Notes: generated by a model not told the origin, from the sequence alone. DNA of 64,000 bases from Bacteroides reticulotermitis JCM 10512 (GCF_000517545.1 NZ_BAIV01000024.1:39329-103328), one strand, 5' to 3'; numbered from the stretch's first letter, positions 45,914 to 56,348 are shown. Numbers and translations: made by a program.

Positions 45914-46984
45914 ATGAAGAAAACAGTTTACCTACTCTATGTGTGCATGGCCCTGTGTTTGCTCGTCTCCTGTAAGTCGAAAAAACAATTGGTAGCCACT
46001 CCAACGGCTGCTTTCTGGACTATCGAACATGTCTCGGGGGATAGCGTAACAATATCGCGCCATTCAGGTCCTACCGATACATTGCCTCTTGTCGATTCTG
46101 TTTACGCTGAACCAAAACTGGTATCCAAGGATCAACAGACGGTTTCAGCTACGCAAACCCCTGCAAAGAAACAACGTAAAAAAGCGGTGGGAGAAGCTCG
46201 TATCACGCATTCTTCCATCGGAGTTTCCTCCTCTTATTCGGGTGTAGACCGGGTTGTGAACTATGAGTTTACCCACCGTGATGTGCCGGAAGCTTTTGAA
46301 GGCTTTCGCATCGCTTTTATTTCCGACCTGCATTACCAAAGTCTGCTGAAAGAAACGGGACTGAAAGACCTGGTTCGCCTGCTCATTGCTCAAAAGGCGG
46401 ATGTATTACTCATGGGAGGCGACTATCAGGAAGGTTGCGAGTATGTAGATCCCCTGTTTAAAGCCTTGGCCGGTGTGCAGACCCCGTTAGGTACGTATGG
46501 CGTAATGGGGAATAACGATTACGAACGTTGTCACGATGAAATCGTACAATCCATGCAACACTATGGTATGCACGTCTTGGAGCATAAGGTAGACACATTG
46601 CGTAAAGATGGGCAATATATTATCCTGGCCGGTGTTCGTGATCCTTTTGATTTAACTCGTAACGGTGAATCGCCGACTTTAGGTTTGTCGGCCGATGATT
46701 TTGTGATCTTGTTGGTGCATACACCCGACTATATCGAGCAGGTTCCGGTGACTCATACCGATTTGGCGTTAGCCGGTCATACCCATGGCGGACAGGTTCG
46801 CGTATTTGGTATTGCTCCGGTGCTCAATTCGCATTACGGAACCCGATTCCTTACGGGCTTAGCCTATAATTCGCAGAATGTCCCTATCATTGTGACGAAC
46901 GGTATCGGCACATCTCGTATGCCGATACGCATGGGTGCTCCGGCGGAAGTAATAATCATCACTCTCCATCGATTGACGGAGTAA
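45914..46984 (+). CDS. Lipoprotein metallophosphoesterase (YkuE-like)
   Basis: A 356-aa protein with a lipoprotein signal (MKKTVYLLYVCMALCLLVSC, lipobox LVSC with Cys20). A linker and a calcineurin-like domain follow: FISDLHYQ, GGDYQEG, MGNNDYERC, LVHTPDY and LAGHTHGGQV hold the metal ligands. It probably sits at the periplasmic face of a membrane and hydrolyses phosphoesters such as those on lipids or cell-wall precursors. The substrate is unknown. Confidence 0.87.
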   Translation: MKKTVYLLYVCMALCLLVSCKSKKQLVATPTAAFWTIEHVSGDSVTISRHSGPTDTLPLVDSVYAEPKLVSKDQQTVSATQTPAKKQRKKAVGEARITHSSIGVSSSYSGVDRVVNYEFTHRDVPEAFEGFRIAFISDLHYQSLLKETGLKDLVRLLIAQKADVLLMGGDYQEGCEYVDPLFKALAGVQTPLGTYGVMGNNDYERCHDEIVQSMQHYGMHVLEHKVDTLRKDGQYIILAGVRDPFDLTRNGESPTLGLSADDFVILLVHTPDYIEQVPVTHTDLALAGHTHGGQVRVFGIAPVLNSHYGTRFLTGLAYNSQNVPIIVTNGIGTSRMPIRMGAPAEVIIITLHRLTE

Positions 46985-47073
46985 TCGATCAACGCATATT
47001 CGAAAGAAAAGAGCTGTTCCAAGTACTGGAAGTAATCACTTCCCAGACCCGGTTGCACACAATGTAGAGAGAC

Positions 47074-47646
47074 TTATTTTACCTTTCGGAGATATTCCCA
47101 GGCATTTGGGTGTATGAAATAGCGTACATCTTTGCCCTCACTCAGAGCCTGCCGGATGAAAGTGGAACTAATCTCCAATACAGGTGTATGTAGCAAGTGT
47201 ACGGTCGGGGGAAGCTTAGTTTCGTCCACAGGATGTCCGGAGCGTGGATAGATTAATAGTTGGTTTTCGGCAATAATTCGTTCCGACTGAAACCAGCGGT
47301 CGAAGCAGGTCCAGTTGTCAGAGCCGATAATGAAGTAAAAGTCCCGTTCGGGATACACCTCCCGTAGTTTCTCCAATGTGTAAACACTGTAAGAAGGGCG
47401 GGGAAGGTGGAATTCGAAGTCTGAAGCCCGAAAGTGCGGATAATCACCGATAGACAATTCCACCAGCTTGATCCGCAATTCGTCGCTCCATAACTCATTT
47501 TCCGCTTTCAACGGGTTTTGTGGGCTTACCATAAACCACACCTCATTCAGTCCCTCGTATTCGCAGAGATAATTGGCTAAAGCGAGGTGTCCGATGTGAA
47601 CCGGATTGAATGAGCCGCTGAATATGCCGGTTTTTAGTTTACCCAT
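47074..47646 (-). CDS. nadD: Nicotinate-nucleotide adenylyltransferase
   Basis: A 190-aa NAD synthesis enzyme. The nucleotidyltransferase signature is FSGSFNPVHIGHLALANYL (HIGH motif), and the ISSTFIRQ motif holds the adenylate site. It is last of the yicC-gmk-nadD set, 32 bp after gmk. Confidence 0.94.
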   Translation of the reverse strand: MGKLKTGIFSGSFNPVHIGHLALANYLCEYEGLNEVWFMVSPQNPLKAENELWSDELRIKLVELSIGDYPHFRASDFEFHLPRPSYSVYTLEKLREVYPERDFYFIIGSDNWTCFDRWFQSERIIAENQLLIYPRSGHPVDETKLPPTVHLLHTPVLEISSTFIRQALSEGKDVRYFIHPNAWEYLRKVK

Positions 47647-47678
47647 ATAGGTTGTTTTTATCTCAAGTGTGCCGGATG

Positions 47679-48251
47679 CTAGTTTCCTTTTTCCAGAAAC
47701 TCCTTGATTACCTGTAGAACTTCTGCTTTGGCTCTCTCCAGATCGTCATTGATGATGATGCGGTCGAACTTAGAAGCAAAGCCTAATTCGTACTCAGCCT
47801 TTGCTATCCGGCTCTCTATGATTTCCGGTGCATCGGTTCCCCGGCCCGTTAGCCGTTTTCTTAATTCTTCTACCGAAGGCGGCTCAACAAATATCGCTAA
47901 AGCACGGTCTCCGTAAAACTTCTTAATGTTACATCCGCCCACTACGTCTACATCGAATACGACATTCTGTCCGGCTTCCAATTGCTTTTCGACTTGTTCT
48001 TTCAACGTGCCATAGTAGCGGTCGTTGTAAACCTCTTCGTATTCCAGAAACTCATCGTTGTCGATGCGTGTGCGGAACTCTTCCGGTGTGAGGAAAAAAT
48101 ACTCAACTCCATGTTGTTCGGTACCCCTCGGTTCACGACTGGTTGCTGAAATGGAAAAAGCCAGCTTCAAATCCTGCGTTAGCAGGTAGTTGATAAGAGT
48201 CGATTTGCCCGAACCCGACGGAGCGGAGAATATGATTAGTTTACCACTCAT
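47679..48251 (-). CDS. gmk: Guanylate kinase
   Basis: A 190-aa nucleotide kinase converting GMP to GDP. The P-loop is FSAPSGSGKSTLIN, followed by the GMP-binding SATSREPRGTEQHGVEYFF and the lid region GRGTDAPEIIESRIAKA. It lies between yicC and nadD. Confidence 0.96.
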   Translation of the reverse strand: MSGKLIIFSAPSGSGKSTLINYLLTQDLKLAFSISATSREPRGTEQHGVEYFFLTPEEFRTRIDNDEFLEYEEVYNDRYYGTLKEQVEKQLEAGQNVVFDVDVVGGCNIKKFYGDRALAIFVEPPSVEELRKRLTGRGTDAPEIIESRIAKAEYELGFASKFDRIIINDDLERAKAEVLQVIKEFLEKGN

Positions 48252-48326
48252 CTCTTTATATCAAAAGTTTAGAATTTAAATTGAGAAACTCAAGCAATCA
48301 TCTCATGCAGTGTGATTAACACTACC

Positions 48327-49204
48327 TTACATAATGTTGAGTACCTGTTCTTTAATTTGCTCCAGTTCGTCTTTCATTTGTACGACGATCTTTTGCATTT
48401 CCGCATGATTTGATTTGCTGCCCAGCGTATTGATCTCACGGCCCATTTCCTGAGCGATGAATCCTAACTTCTTACCTTGCCATGGCCATTTTCAAGCGTG
48501 GTGATGAAATATTTCAGGTGATTGGTTAGTCGTTGTTTTTCTTCGTTGATATCTAGTTTCTCAATGTAGAAAATCAGTTCCTGCTCCAAACGGTTCTTAT
48601 CGTAGTCTATACTTAACGTTTTTTCGAGTGCATCGGTAATGCGTTCTTTTACCTTTTCTATCCGTTCCTTTTCGAAAGGCGTTATCAATTTGAGCAGGTT
48701 GGTTATGTTAGAAATCTTTTCACGGAACTTCTGTTCCAAAGCTGCGCCTTCTTGTTTGCGGAATTCTGTTAAATGTTCGAGAGTTTCCAGAATCGTTTTT
48801 AGAACCACTTGCCACTCTTCGTCAGACAGTTCCTGAATCTCCGGTTTCGACATTACATCCGGTAAGCGAAGTAAGGTTTGAAACCAATCGTGAGGTACCG
48901 GGATATTCAGATTTTCGGAAATTGTTAAGATCTGATCATAGTATCCTTGTACTAAGGCTAGGTTGATGGGTGTTGCACTTTCTGCACACTCTTTCTTTTC
49001 AATCCAGAGGCTAAAGTCAACTTTACCTCGTTCGAGTGCTTTAGAAACTTCGTTCCTTATCTCTATCTCTTTTTCGCGGTAGGTAGGAGCAATACGTGTA
49101 GATATGTCCATCGCTTTACTGTTGAGTGACTTAATTTCTACGTTGATTTTTTTATCGGGAAGTTCGGCTGTAGCTTTGCCATATCCCGTCATGGATTGTA
49201 TCAT
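48327..49204 (-). CDS. yicC: YicC/YloC-family endoribonuclease (one frame break)
   Basis: A protein of about 292 aa starting MIQSMTGYGKATAELPDKK, the family hallmark, with the C-terminal DUF1732 region. The frame breaks near 48475; one extra G restores ENGHGKGKKLGFIAQEMGREINTLGSKSN, followed by QIKEQVLNIM and a stop at 48327. YicC is an endoribonuclease involved in small-RNA and stress control in some bacteria. It is first of the yicC-gmk-nadD operon and divergent from tsaB. Confidence 0.9.
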
Positions 49205-49294
49205 AAGCTTAAAGTTTTACGCAAAAGTACATGATTATTTTAAGATGTGGAAATAATCATGTATTTTTGCGTCAATTTAATAAGCTTATTTTAT

Positions 49295-49984
49295 ATGTCG
49301 TGTATACTGAATATAGAGACCTCTACCACCGTTTGCTCGGTAGCGGCCAGTCAAGATGGTCAGATTTTGTTTGTGAAAGAAGACCTTGTAGGACCTTCAC
49401 ATGCCGTTTCGTTAGGAGTTTTTGTAGATGAGACACTGTCGTATATCGATAGTCATGGTATACCGCTTGATGCAGTAGCGGTCAGTTGTGGACCGGGCTC
49501 TTATACCGGATTGCGTATTGGCGTCTCTATGGCGAAAGGTATTTGCTACGGACGTAATATTCCTTTAATCGGTTTGCCTACTTTAGAAGTACTTTGTGTG
49601 CCTGTGTTGTTGCAGACGGAATTACCGGAGAATGCATTGCTTTGCCCCATGATCGATGCTCGCCGTATGGAAGTTTATGCAGCCATTTACGATCGGGCAT
49701 TGAACCTGAAACGTGCGATTGCTGCCGATATTGTGGATGAACACTCCTATGCTGAGTATCTGGAACAACATCCGGTTTACTTTTTTGGTAACGGAGCAGC
49801 CAAGTGCCGGGATAAAATAACTCATCCCAATGCACACTTTATCGACAATGTAAATCCATTGGCTCGAATGATGTTTCCATTGGCCGAGAAAGCCGTAGCC
49901 ATGGAAAAATACGAAGATGTAGCTTATTTTGAACCCTTCTACCTGAAGGAATTTGTTGCCACGCAACCTAAAAAACTTTTGTGA
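49295..49984 (+). CDS. tsaB: tRNA threonylcarbamoyladenosine synthesis protein TsaB
   Basis: A 229-aa ASKHA-fold protein partnering TsaD in t6A modification. It begins CILNIETSTTVCSVAASQDG and has GPGSYTGLRIGVSMAKG. The ATG at 49295 is used because a TATTTTTGC box near 49262 puts the transcript start after the upstream ATG at 49247. Its stop overlaps a GTG of the next gene. Confidence 0.92.
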   Translation: MSCILNIETSTTVCSVAASQDGQILFVKEDLVGPSHAVSLGVFVDETLSYIDSHGIPLDAVAVSCGPGSYTGLRIGVSMAKGICYGRNIPLIGLPTLEVLCVPVLLQTELPENALLCPMIDARRMEVYAAIYDRALNLKRAIAADIVDEHSYAEYLEQHPVYFFGNGAAKCRDKITHPNAHFIDNVNPLARMMFPLAEKAVAMEKYEDVAYFEPFYLKEFVATQPKKLL

Positions 49985-50007
49985 AATTGAAAAAAAACAT
50001 TGAATTA

Positions 50008-50628
50008 ATGCATTACAATACCCAACAGAAAAGAATGCCTTTGCCCGAATACGGGCGTAGTATACAGAATATGGTTGATCATGCCCTGACCGTTGAGGAT
50101 CGTGCCGAACGTCAGCGTTGTGCGAATACCATCATCAACATTATGGGGAATATGTTTCCTCATTTGCGTGATATCCCCGACTTCAAACATAAGCTGTGGG
50201 ATCATCTGGCTATTATGGCGGACTTTAAGCTGGACATTGATTATCCCTATGAAATAATCCGCAAAGACAAACTCATCACCAAACCCGATTGTATTCCGTA
50301 CTCTCAGGTTCGCATGCGTTATCGCCATTACGGACATACCTTGGAAGTATTGATCAAGAAAACCATCGAATTCCCGGAAGGCCCTGAAAAGCAAAACTTG
50401 ATAGCTTTGATCTGCAACCATATGAAGAAAGATTATATCGCTTGGAATAAGGATACGGTGGATGAGCATAAGATTGCTGAGGACTTGTACGAACTTTCCG
50501 ATGGAAGACTTCAACTGACTGAAGATATTTCACGGCTCATGGCCGATCGGTTGGCGCATAACTATCGTCCTAAGGCGAATTACACCAATACCAACCGCAG
50601 TAGTAACCAACGGAGAAGTTACCGATAA
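50008..50628 (+). CDS. DUF4290 family protein
   Basis: A 206-aa protein of a family restricted to Bacteroidetes, starting MHYNTQQKRMPLPEYGRSI and containing LIALICNHMKKDY. The function is unknown. I start at the ATG at 50008, where family similarity begins; a GTG at 49981 would overlap the tsaB stop. It sits between tsaB and murA, an arrangement common in the phylum. Confidence 0.85.
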   Translation: MHYNTQQKRMPLPEYGRSIQNMVDHALTVEDRAERQRCANTIINIMGNMFPHLRDIPDFKHKLWDHLAIMADFKLDIDYPYEIIRKDKLITKPDCIPYSQVRMRYRHYGHTLEVLIKKTIEFPEGPEKQNLIALICNHMKKDYIAWNKDTVDEHKIAEDLYELSDGRLQLTEDISRLMADRLAHNYRPKANYTNTNRSSNQRRSYR

Positions 50629-50724
50629 TTATTCAGCTCGAATGCCTTGTCCTAATAGTGGTTGAAATTCTTTTTGTTTCACCATTCTCCGGTTCGGCAT
50701 TCGATATTCAATATTTAAACAGCT

Positions 50725-52029
50725 ATGGCTTCATTTGTAATTGAAGGAGGACACCGCCTGCATGGTGAGATACACCCGCAAGGTGCTAAAAACGAGGTTC
50801 TACAGATTGTTTGTGCAACATTGCTGACAGGCGAGGAAGTGACGGTAAATAATATACCGGACATTCTGGATGTTAATAACCTGATTCAGCTTATGCGTGA
50901 GATGGGAGTGAAAGTTGCTAAGAAAGGTATCTCTACCTACAGCTTTCAAGCCGCATCAGTAGATATGACCTATCTCGAAAGTGACGAATTCCTCCGGAAA
51001 TGTTCTAGCCTTCGCGGTTCGGTCATGCTGATCGGCCCGATGGTTGCACGCTTTGGCAGGGCACTTATTTCCAAACCGGGAGGAGACAAAATTGGTCGCC
51101 GCCGTTTGGATACCCACTTTCTGGGCATACAGAATCTGGGCGCGGATTTCGATTATGATGAAGAACGTGGTATTTACGAGATAACAGCTGATGAACTGCA
51201 TGGCACCTATATGTTGCTCGATGAGGCTTCAGTTACCGGAACAGCCAATATAATCATGGCTGCCGTATTGGCAAAGGGAAGAACAACGATTTATAACGCG
51301 GCCTGCGAACCTTATTTGCAGCAGCTTTGTAAAATGCTCAACCGCATGGGAGCCAGAATCAGTGGCATCGCTTCCAACCTTTTGATAATCGAAGGAGTTG
51401 AAACACTTCATGGAACAGAACATACCGTTCTACCCGATATGATTGAAGTCGGAAGCTTTATCGGTATGGCTGCTATGACGCAAAGTGAAATTACCATCAA
51501 GAACGTATCGAACGAGAATCTGGGAATCATTCCCGAAAGTTTTCGTCGGTTGGGAATTAAACTCGAACAACGTGGAGACGATATCTTTGTCCCCGCACAA
51601 GAATCGTATGAAATAGAATCATTTATCGATGGTTCCATTATGACTATAGCCGATGCTCCCTGGCCGGGTTTGACACCGGACTTGCTGAGTGTGATGCTCG
51701 TTGTAGCTACACAGGCTAAAGGAAGCGTACTCATCCACCAGAAGATGTTTGAGAGCCGCTTGTTCTTTGTCGATAAACTGATCGATATGGGTGCACAGAT
51801 CATTCTTTGCGATCCGCATCGGGCAGTTGTCATCGGACATAATCACAACTTCAAACTTCGTGGTGCACGCCTTACCTCGCCCGACATACGTGCCGGTATC
51901 GCCATGCTGATAGCAGCAATGAGTGCCGAAGGAACAAGTACCATCAGTAATATTGAGCAGATAGACCGTGGTTACCAAGACATTGAGAGAAGACTCAACG
52001 CTATTGGAGCCAGAATAACTCGTATATGA
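50725..52029 (+). CDS. murA: UDP-N-acetylglucosamine 1-carboxyvinyltransferase (Cys-to-Asp active-site type)
   Basis: A 434-aa enzyme of the first committed step of peptidoglycan synthesis. The N-terminus FVIEGGHRLHGEIHPQGAKNEV and VARFGRALISKPGG identify MurA. In the active-site loop, where most MurA enzymes have PGGCxIG, this protein has PGGDKIG with Asp at about residue 121. Fosfomycin alkylates the Cys, so the Asp form is expected to be intrinsically resistant. Its stop overlaps the rimM start by 4 bp. Confidence 0.96.
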   Translation: MASFVIEGGHRLHGEIHPQGAKNEVLQIVCATLLTGEEVTVNNIPDILDVNNLIQLMREMGVKVAKKGISTYSFQAASVDMTYLESDEFLRKCSSLRGSVMLIGPMVARFGRALISKPGGDKIGRRRLDTHFLGIQNLGADFDYDEERGIYEITADELHGTYMLLDEASVTGTANIIMAAVLAKGRTTIYNAACEPYLQQLCKMLNRMGARISGIASNLLIIEGVETLHGTEHTVLPDMIEVGSFIGMAAMTQSEITIKNVSNENLGIIPESFRRLGIKLEQRGDDIFVPAQESYEIESFIDGSIMTIADAPWPGLTPDLLSVMLVVATQAKGSVLIHQKMFESRLFFVDKLIDMGAQIILCDPHRAVVIGHNHNFKLRGARLTSPDIRAGIAMLIAAMSAEGTSTISNIEQIDRGYQDIERRLNAIGARITRI

Positions 52030-52565
52030 TCAGAAAAGAAGAAGTCTATAAGATCGGAATACTAAATAAACCGCACGGTATTCATGGCGAACTGCAGTTT
52101 ACTTTTACGGACGATATATTCGATCGGGCAGACAATGACTATTTGGTGTGTCTGATCGACGGCATTTTGGTTCCCTTCTTTTTAGAAGAGTACCGTTTTC
52201 GTTCCGATTCAACCGCACTGGTGAAGTTCGAAGGAATAGATACAGCAGAGCGTGCCCGTGTGTTTACCAATATCGAAGTCTATTTTCCGAAAGAGTATGC
52301 CGAAGAAGAGAGTGATGTTAGTGAGTTGTCATGGAACTACTTCATCGGCTTTCGTTTGGACGATATTCATCACGGATTGTTGGGAGAAGTAGTCGATGTA
52401 GATACGCTTACCATCAATACGTTGTTCGTTATCGATCACCAGGGAGATGAATTGTTGGTGCCTGCTCGCGAAGAGTTTATTGTCGGTATAGATCAGGAGC
52501 AGAAGCTTATCACAGTAGATCTTCCCGAAGGATTACTAACTCTGGAGGAACTGGAAGAAGATTAA
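52026..52565 (+). CDS. rimM: 16S rRNA processing protein RimM
   Basis: A 179-aa 30S ribosome maturation factor. It has the N-terminal RimM domain (VYKIGILNKPHGIHGELQFTFT) and the PRC-barrel C-terminus (LLGEVVDVDT... ELLVPAREEFIVGID). It starts within the murA stop (ATGA overlap), so translation is coupled. Confidence 0.94.
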   Translation: MIRKEEVYKIGILNKPHGIHGELQFTFTDDIFDRADNDYLVCLIDGILVPFFLEEYRFRSDSTALVKFEGIDTAERARVFTNIEVYFPKEYAEEESDVSELSWNYFIGFRLDDIHHGLLGEVVDVDTLTINTLFVIDHQGDELLVPAREEFIVGIDQEQKLITVDLPEGLLTLEELEED

Positions 52566-52607
52566 ACCGTTTGTCGAGGCTTGTATATTAAAACAATAGA
52601 TTGAGAA

Positions 52608-53467
52608 ATGCCAAAGAAAAAGCGTAGTAAAGCTATTTGGAGTAATATTAAGTTTAAGTATAAACTGACGATTCTCAACGAGAATACTCTTGAAGAGATC
52701 GTCGGGCTTCGTGTATCCAAACTGAATGGCTTTTCCGTGCTACTTTCCGTATTGATCGTACTCTTTCTGATTGCCGCCTGCATTATTGCTTTCACTCCTT
52801 TACGTAACTACTTACCGGGATATATGAACAGTGAAGTTCGTGCCCAAATGGTGCAGAACGCTCTCCGTGTCGACTCACTTCAACAAGTATTGGAGCGGCA
52901 GAATCTGTATATTATGAACATACAAGATATCTTTAGCGGGAGAGTCAAGATAGATAGTGTCGAAACCATGGATTCGCTGACTACCGCCCGTGAAGACACG
53001 CTGATGCAACGTACGGAACGTGAGGAGGAATTCCGGCGTCAGTACGAAGAGAACGAGAAATACAACTTAACTACCATTGTCTCACAGCCTGATGTGAATG
53101 GGATGATCTTCTATCGCCCCACTCGTGGAATGGTGACCGACGTTTTTAATATCGACAAGAAACATTTTGGCACAGACATTGCAGCCAATCCTAACGAAAG
53201 CGTTTTGGCAACAATGGATGGAACAGTCATTCTGAGCACTTATACGGCTGAGACCGGCTATCTGATCGAAGTTCAGCATAGCAGGATTTGATTTCGGTCT
53301 ATAAGCATTGCGGCTCTTTGCTCAAACGTGAAGGCGACCGGGTGAAAGGAGGCGAGGCGATTGCGTTGGTGGGAAATAGCGGTACGTTGAGTACAGGCCC
53401 TCATTTGCATTTCGAATTATGGTATAAAGGACGTCCGGTGAATCCGGAAAAATATATTGTGTTTTGA
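52608..53467 (+). CDS. M23-family peptidase (one frame break)
   Basis: A membrane-anchored LytM-like peptidase of about 286 aa. It has a cytosolic basic start, one membrane segment (about 42-64: LLSVLIVLFLIAACIIAFTP), a coiled linker and a C-terminal M23 domain. Zinc-ligand motifs are KKHFGTDIAANP and, after the break, GPHLHFELWYKG. The frame breaks near 53283; one extra C gives VQHSQDLISVYKHCGSLLKREGD. It probably acts on, or regulates, peptidoglycan hydrolysis. It precedes dxr by 2 bp. Confidence 0.9.
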
Positions 53468-53469
53468 TA

Positions 53470-54654
53470 ATGAATAAAGATAAAGACTCTAAAAGGAAAC
53501 AGATAGCGATACTCGGATCGACCGGATCCATCGGTACGCAGGCACTACAGGTTATTGAGGAACATCCCGATCTGTATGAAGTCTACGCACTGACGGCCAA
53601 CAACCGGGTGGAGCAACTCATTGCTCAGGTACGGAAGTTTCAGCCTGAAGTAGTCGTGATAGCTAATGAAGATAAATACGGCCAACTGAAAGAGGCTCTT
53701 GCCGATCTGCCCGTCAAGGTGTATGCCGGTACGGAAGCGATCTGCCAAATGGTAGAGTCCGGCCCGATAGATATCGTATTGACAGCGATGGTCGGTTACG
53801 CCGGATTGAAGCCGACGATCCATGCGATTCGTGCACGGAAAACCATTGCACTGGCGAATAAAGAAACTCTGGTGGTTGCCGGAGAATTGATCAACCAACT
53901 CGCACAGCAATACCATTCTCCCATATTACCTGTCGATTCCGAACATTCCGCTGTATTCCAATGCCTGACCGGTGAGATAGGTAATCCCATTGAAAAGATT
54001 ATCCTGACAGCTTCGGGCGGTCCGTTCCGTACATGCTCGATGGAGCAATTGAAGACGGTAACTAAGGTACAAGCTTTGAAGCATCCCAACTGGGACATGG
54101 GAGCTAAAGTAACCATTGACTCGGCCAGCCTGATGAATAAAGGTTTCGAGATGATTGAAGCTAAATGGCTGTTTGGTGTTGCTCCCCAACAGATAGAGGT
54201 TGTGGTTCATCCGCAGTCGGTAATTCATTCGATGGTACAGTTTGAAGATGGATCCATTAAGGCACAACTGGGTATGCCGGATATGCGTCTGCCTATTCAG
54301 TACGCGTTCTCTTACCCCGACCGTGTTCGCTCCTCGTTTGATCGGATCGACTTCGCCACTTGTTCGAACCTCACTTTCGAACAACCCGATACCACCCGCT
54401 TTCGCAACCTGGCTCTAGCCTATGAAGCGATGAACCGGGGAGGTAATATGCCCTGCATTGTCAATGCGGCCAACGAAGTAGTGGTAGCCTCCTTCCTCAA
54501 AGACGGAATTAGCTTTTTGGGAATGAGTGATGTGATTGAAAAAACAATGGAACGTGCTACTTTTGTAGCCGCCCCAACATACGACGATTATGTGGCTTCC
54601 GATGCGGAAGCGCGGAAGATAGCGGCAAGTTTCGTCCCTTCCTTTCCGGCCTGA
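53470..54654 (+). CDS. dxr: 1-deoxy-D-xylulose 5-phosphate reductoisomerase
   Basis: A 394-aa enzyme of the MEP isoprenoid pathway. NADPH-binding ILGSTGSIGTQALQVI, ALANKETLVVAGELI, the metal site VDSEHSAVFQCL and TASGGPFR are visible. The ATG at 53470 is used (the frame also opens at a TTG two codons upstream). It lies between the M23 peptidase and rseP genes. Confidence 0.96.
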   Translation: MNKDKDSKRKQIAILGSTGSIGTQALQVIEEHPDLYEVYALTANNRVEQLIAQVRKFQPEVVVIANEDKYGQLKEALADLPVKVYAGTEAICQMVESGPIDIVLTAMVGYAGLKPTIHAIRARKTIALANKETLVVAGELINQLAQQYHSPILPVDSEHSAVFQCLTGEIGNPIEKIILTASGGPFRTCSMEQLKTVTKVQALKHPNWDMGAKVTIDSASLMNKGFEMIEAKWLFGVAPQQIEVVVHPQSVIHSMVQFEDGSIKAQLGMPDMRLPIQYAFSYPDRVRSSFDRIDFATCSNLTFEQPDTTRFRNLALAYEAMNRGGNMPCIVNAANEVVVASFLKDGISFLGMSDVIEKTMERATFVAAPTYDDYVASDAEARKIAASFVPSFPA

Positions 54655-54793
54655 TAAGTTCCGGAAAGTTGTGATGACGTTTGTGGAAGTCGCACTTCAA
54701 TGTAAATAGATAAGTATAAATAATAAATAGCAAGTAGCTTCGGTGCTCTCTACGATAGAGGGAATAAGGTCGAGGCCAAAATAGTAAGACTGT

Positions 54794-56146
54794 ATGGAAA
54801 CATTTTTGATTCGTGCCCTGCAATTGATCATGAGCCTTTCGTTGCTCGTAGTCATTCACGAAGGCGGGCATTTTCTTTTTGCCCGTTTATTTAAGGTGCG
54901 TGTAGAAAAGTTCTGCTTATTCTTCGACCCTTGGTTCACTCTCTTCAAGTTTAAACCTAAAAAGAGTGATACCGAATATGCTGTAGGTTGGTTGCCACTT
55001 GGTGGTTACGTTAAGATCTCCGGTATGATTGACGAGTCGATGGACACGGAACAAATGAAACAACCCGAGCAACCTTGGGAGTTTCGCTCCAAACCGGCTT
55101 GGCAACGTTTGTTGATCATGGTTGGTGGTGTGTTGTTCAACTTCCTGTTGGCACTGTTCATTTACTCAATGATTCTTTTTGCCTGGGGCGATCAGTATAT
55201 AAAGGTACAGGAAGCCCCTCTGGGAATGGACTTTAATGAAACAGCCAAAGCAGCGGGCTTTCAGGATGGCGACATTCTATTGTCAGCCGATGATGTTGCC
55301 TTTGAACGCTATGACGGTGATATGTTGAGCCGCATTGCCGATGCGCGTGTAGTCAGTGTACTTCGCGATGGACAGCAGGCTTCCGTTTATATCCCGGAGG
55401 ACTTTATGCAACGTCTACTGGCGGACAGTGTGCGCTTTGCTTCTTTCCGTTTCCCCTACGTGGTGGATAGTGTGCGAGTAAACTCTCCTGCGGCGCAAGC
55501 CGGGTTCCTGCGGGGCGATAGCATCGTTGCGCTGGATGGTAAATCCATATCCTTCCCCGACTTCGTAGCAGCGATGGCTGATCGGAAAAAGAATGAAGCG
55601 GCTTTGCTCAAAGACAGCATTGATTCCCGTTTAATCGCTTTGACTTACGTGCGTGCCGGAGTGACCGATACACTTACCATGCGTGTCGATTCGGCTTACC
55701 TGATGGGGATAACTCCATTTACGCCCGATCGTCTGTTGCCGATGGTTAAGAAGACCTATGGTTTCCTCGAATCCTTTCCAGCCGGTGTGAATCTGGGCGT
55801 GAAAACGCTCAAAGGGTATGTTAATAACATGAAGTATCTCTTCTCCAAAGAAGGGGCGAAGCAATTGGGTGGTTTCGGTACAATCGGAAGTATTTTCCCT
55901 GCTACCTGGGATTGGCATCAGTTCTGGTACATGACCGCTTTCCTTTCCATTATTCTGGCTTTTATGAATATACTACCTATTCCGGCATTGGATGGCGGAC
56001 ACGTACTATTCCTCTTCTATGAAATAATTGCGCGTCGCAAGCCGAGCGAGAAGTTCATGGAATATGCGCAGATGACCGGTATGGTTTTGCTCTTCGGTTT
56101 ATTGATCTGGGCAAACTTTAATGATATTCTGAGGTTCTTCTTCTAA
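54794..56146 (+). CDS. rseP: Site-2 intramembrane metalloprotease RseP
   Basis: A 450-aa site-2 protease. The zinc motif HEGGHFLFAR is in the first membrane segment, and the second metal motif LPIPALDGGH is near the C-terminus. A central PDZ domain is likely (about residues 150-280, VNSPAAQAGFLRGDSIVALDG). It cleaves regulators in the membrane. It is the last gene of the cluster. Confidence 0.95.
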   Translation: METFLIRALQLIMSLSLLVVIHEGGHFLFARLFKVRVEKFCLFFDPWFTLFKFKPKKSDTEYAVGWLPLGGYVKISGMIDESMDTEQMKQPEQPWEFRSKPAWQRLLIMVGGVLFNFLLALFIYSMILFAWGDQYIKVQEAPLGMDFNETAKAAGFQDGDILLSADDVAFERYDGDMLSRIADARVVSVLRDGQQASVYIPEDFMQRLLADSVRFASFRFPYVVDSVRVNSPAAQAGFLRGDSIVALDGKSISFPDFVAAMADRKKNEAALLKDSIDSRLIALTYVRAGVTDTLTMRVDSAYLMGITPFTPDRLLPMVKKTYGFLESFPAGVNLGVKTLKGYVNNMKYLFSKEGAKQLGGFGTIGSIFPATWDWHQFWYMTAFLSIILAFMNILPIPALDGGHVLFLFYEIIARRKPSEKFMEYAQMTGMVLLFGLLIWANFNDILRFFF

Positions 56147-56251
56147 TAGCCTCTGTGGGAGGTATTAAGGAGCCAGAAGCTCGTAAGGTTCAGGCCTTGT
56201 TCCGGTTGCTTTGAGAATACCTTCTTTCAGATAGAGAACTTCTTACTGTAA

Positions 56252-56312
56252 CAACGTCCTCTGATTGCACGGCCATTCCGCTAGGAATTGGAACCGCAAT
56301 CAGAGGACGTTG
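56252..56312. terminator. Inverted repeat downstream of rseP
   Basis: A perfect 17-bp stem, CAACGTCCTCTGATTGC with GCAATCAGAGGACGTTG, encloses a 27-nt loop holding a smaller CCATTCC/GGAATTGG hairpin. It lies between the convergent rseP and MFS genes. No T-tract is present, so terminator status is likely but not certain. Confidence 0.55.
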
Positions 56313-56348
56313 CTGTATATCCCCTTCTTTGTAGCAAGTACGCGTTGA

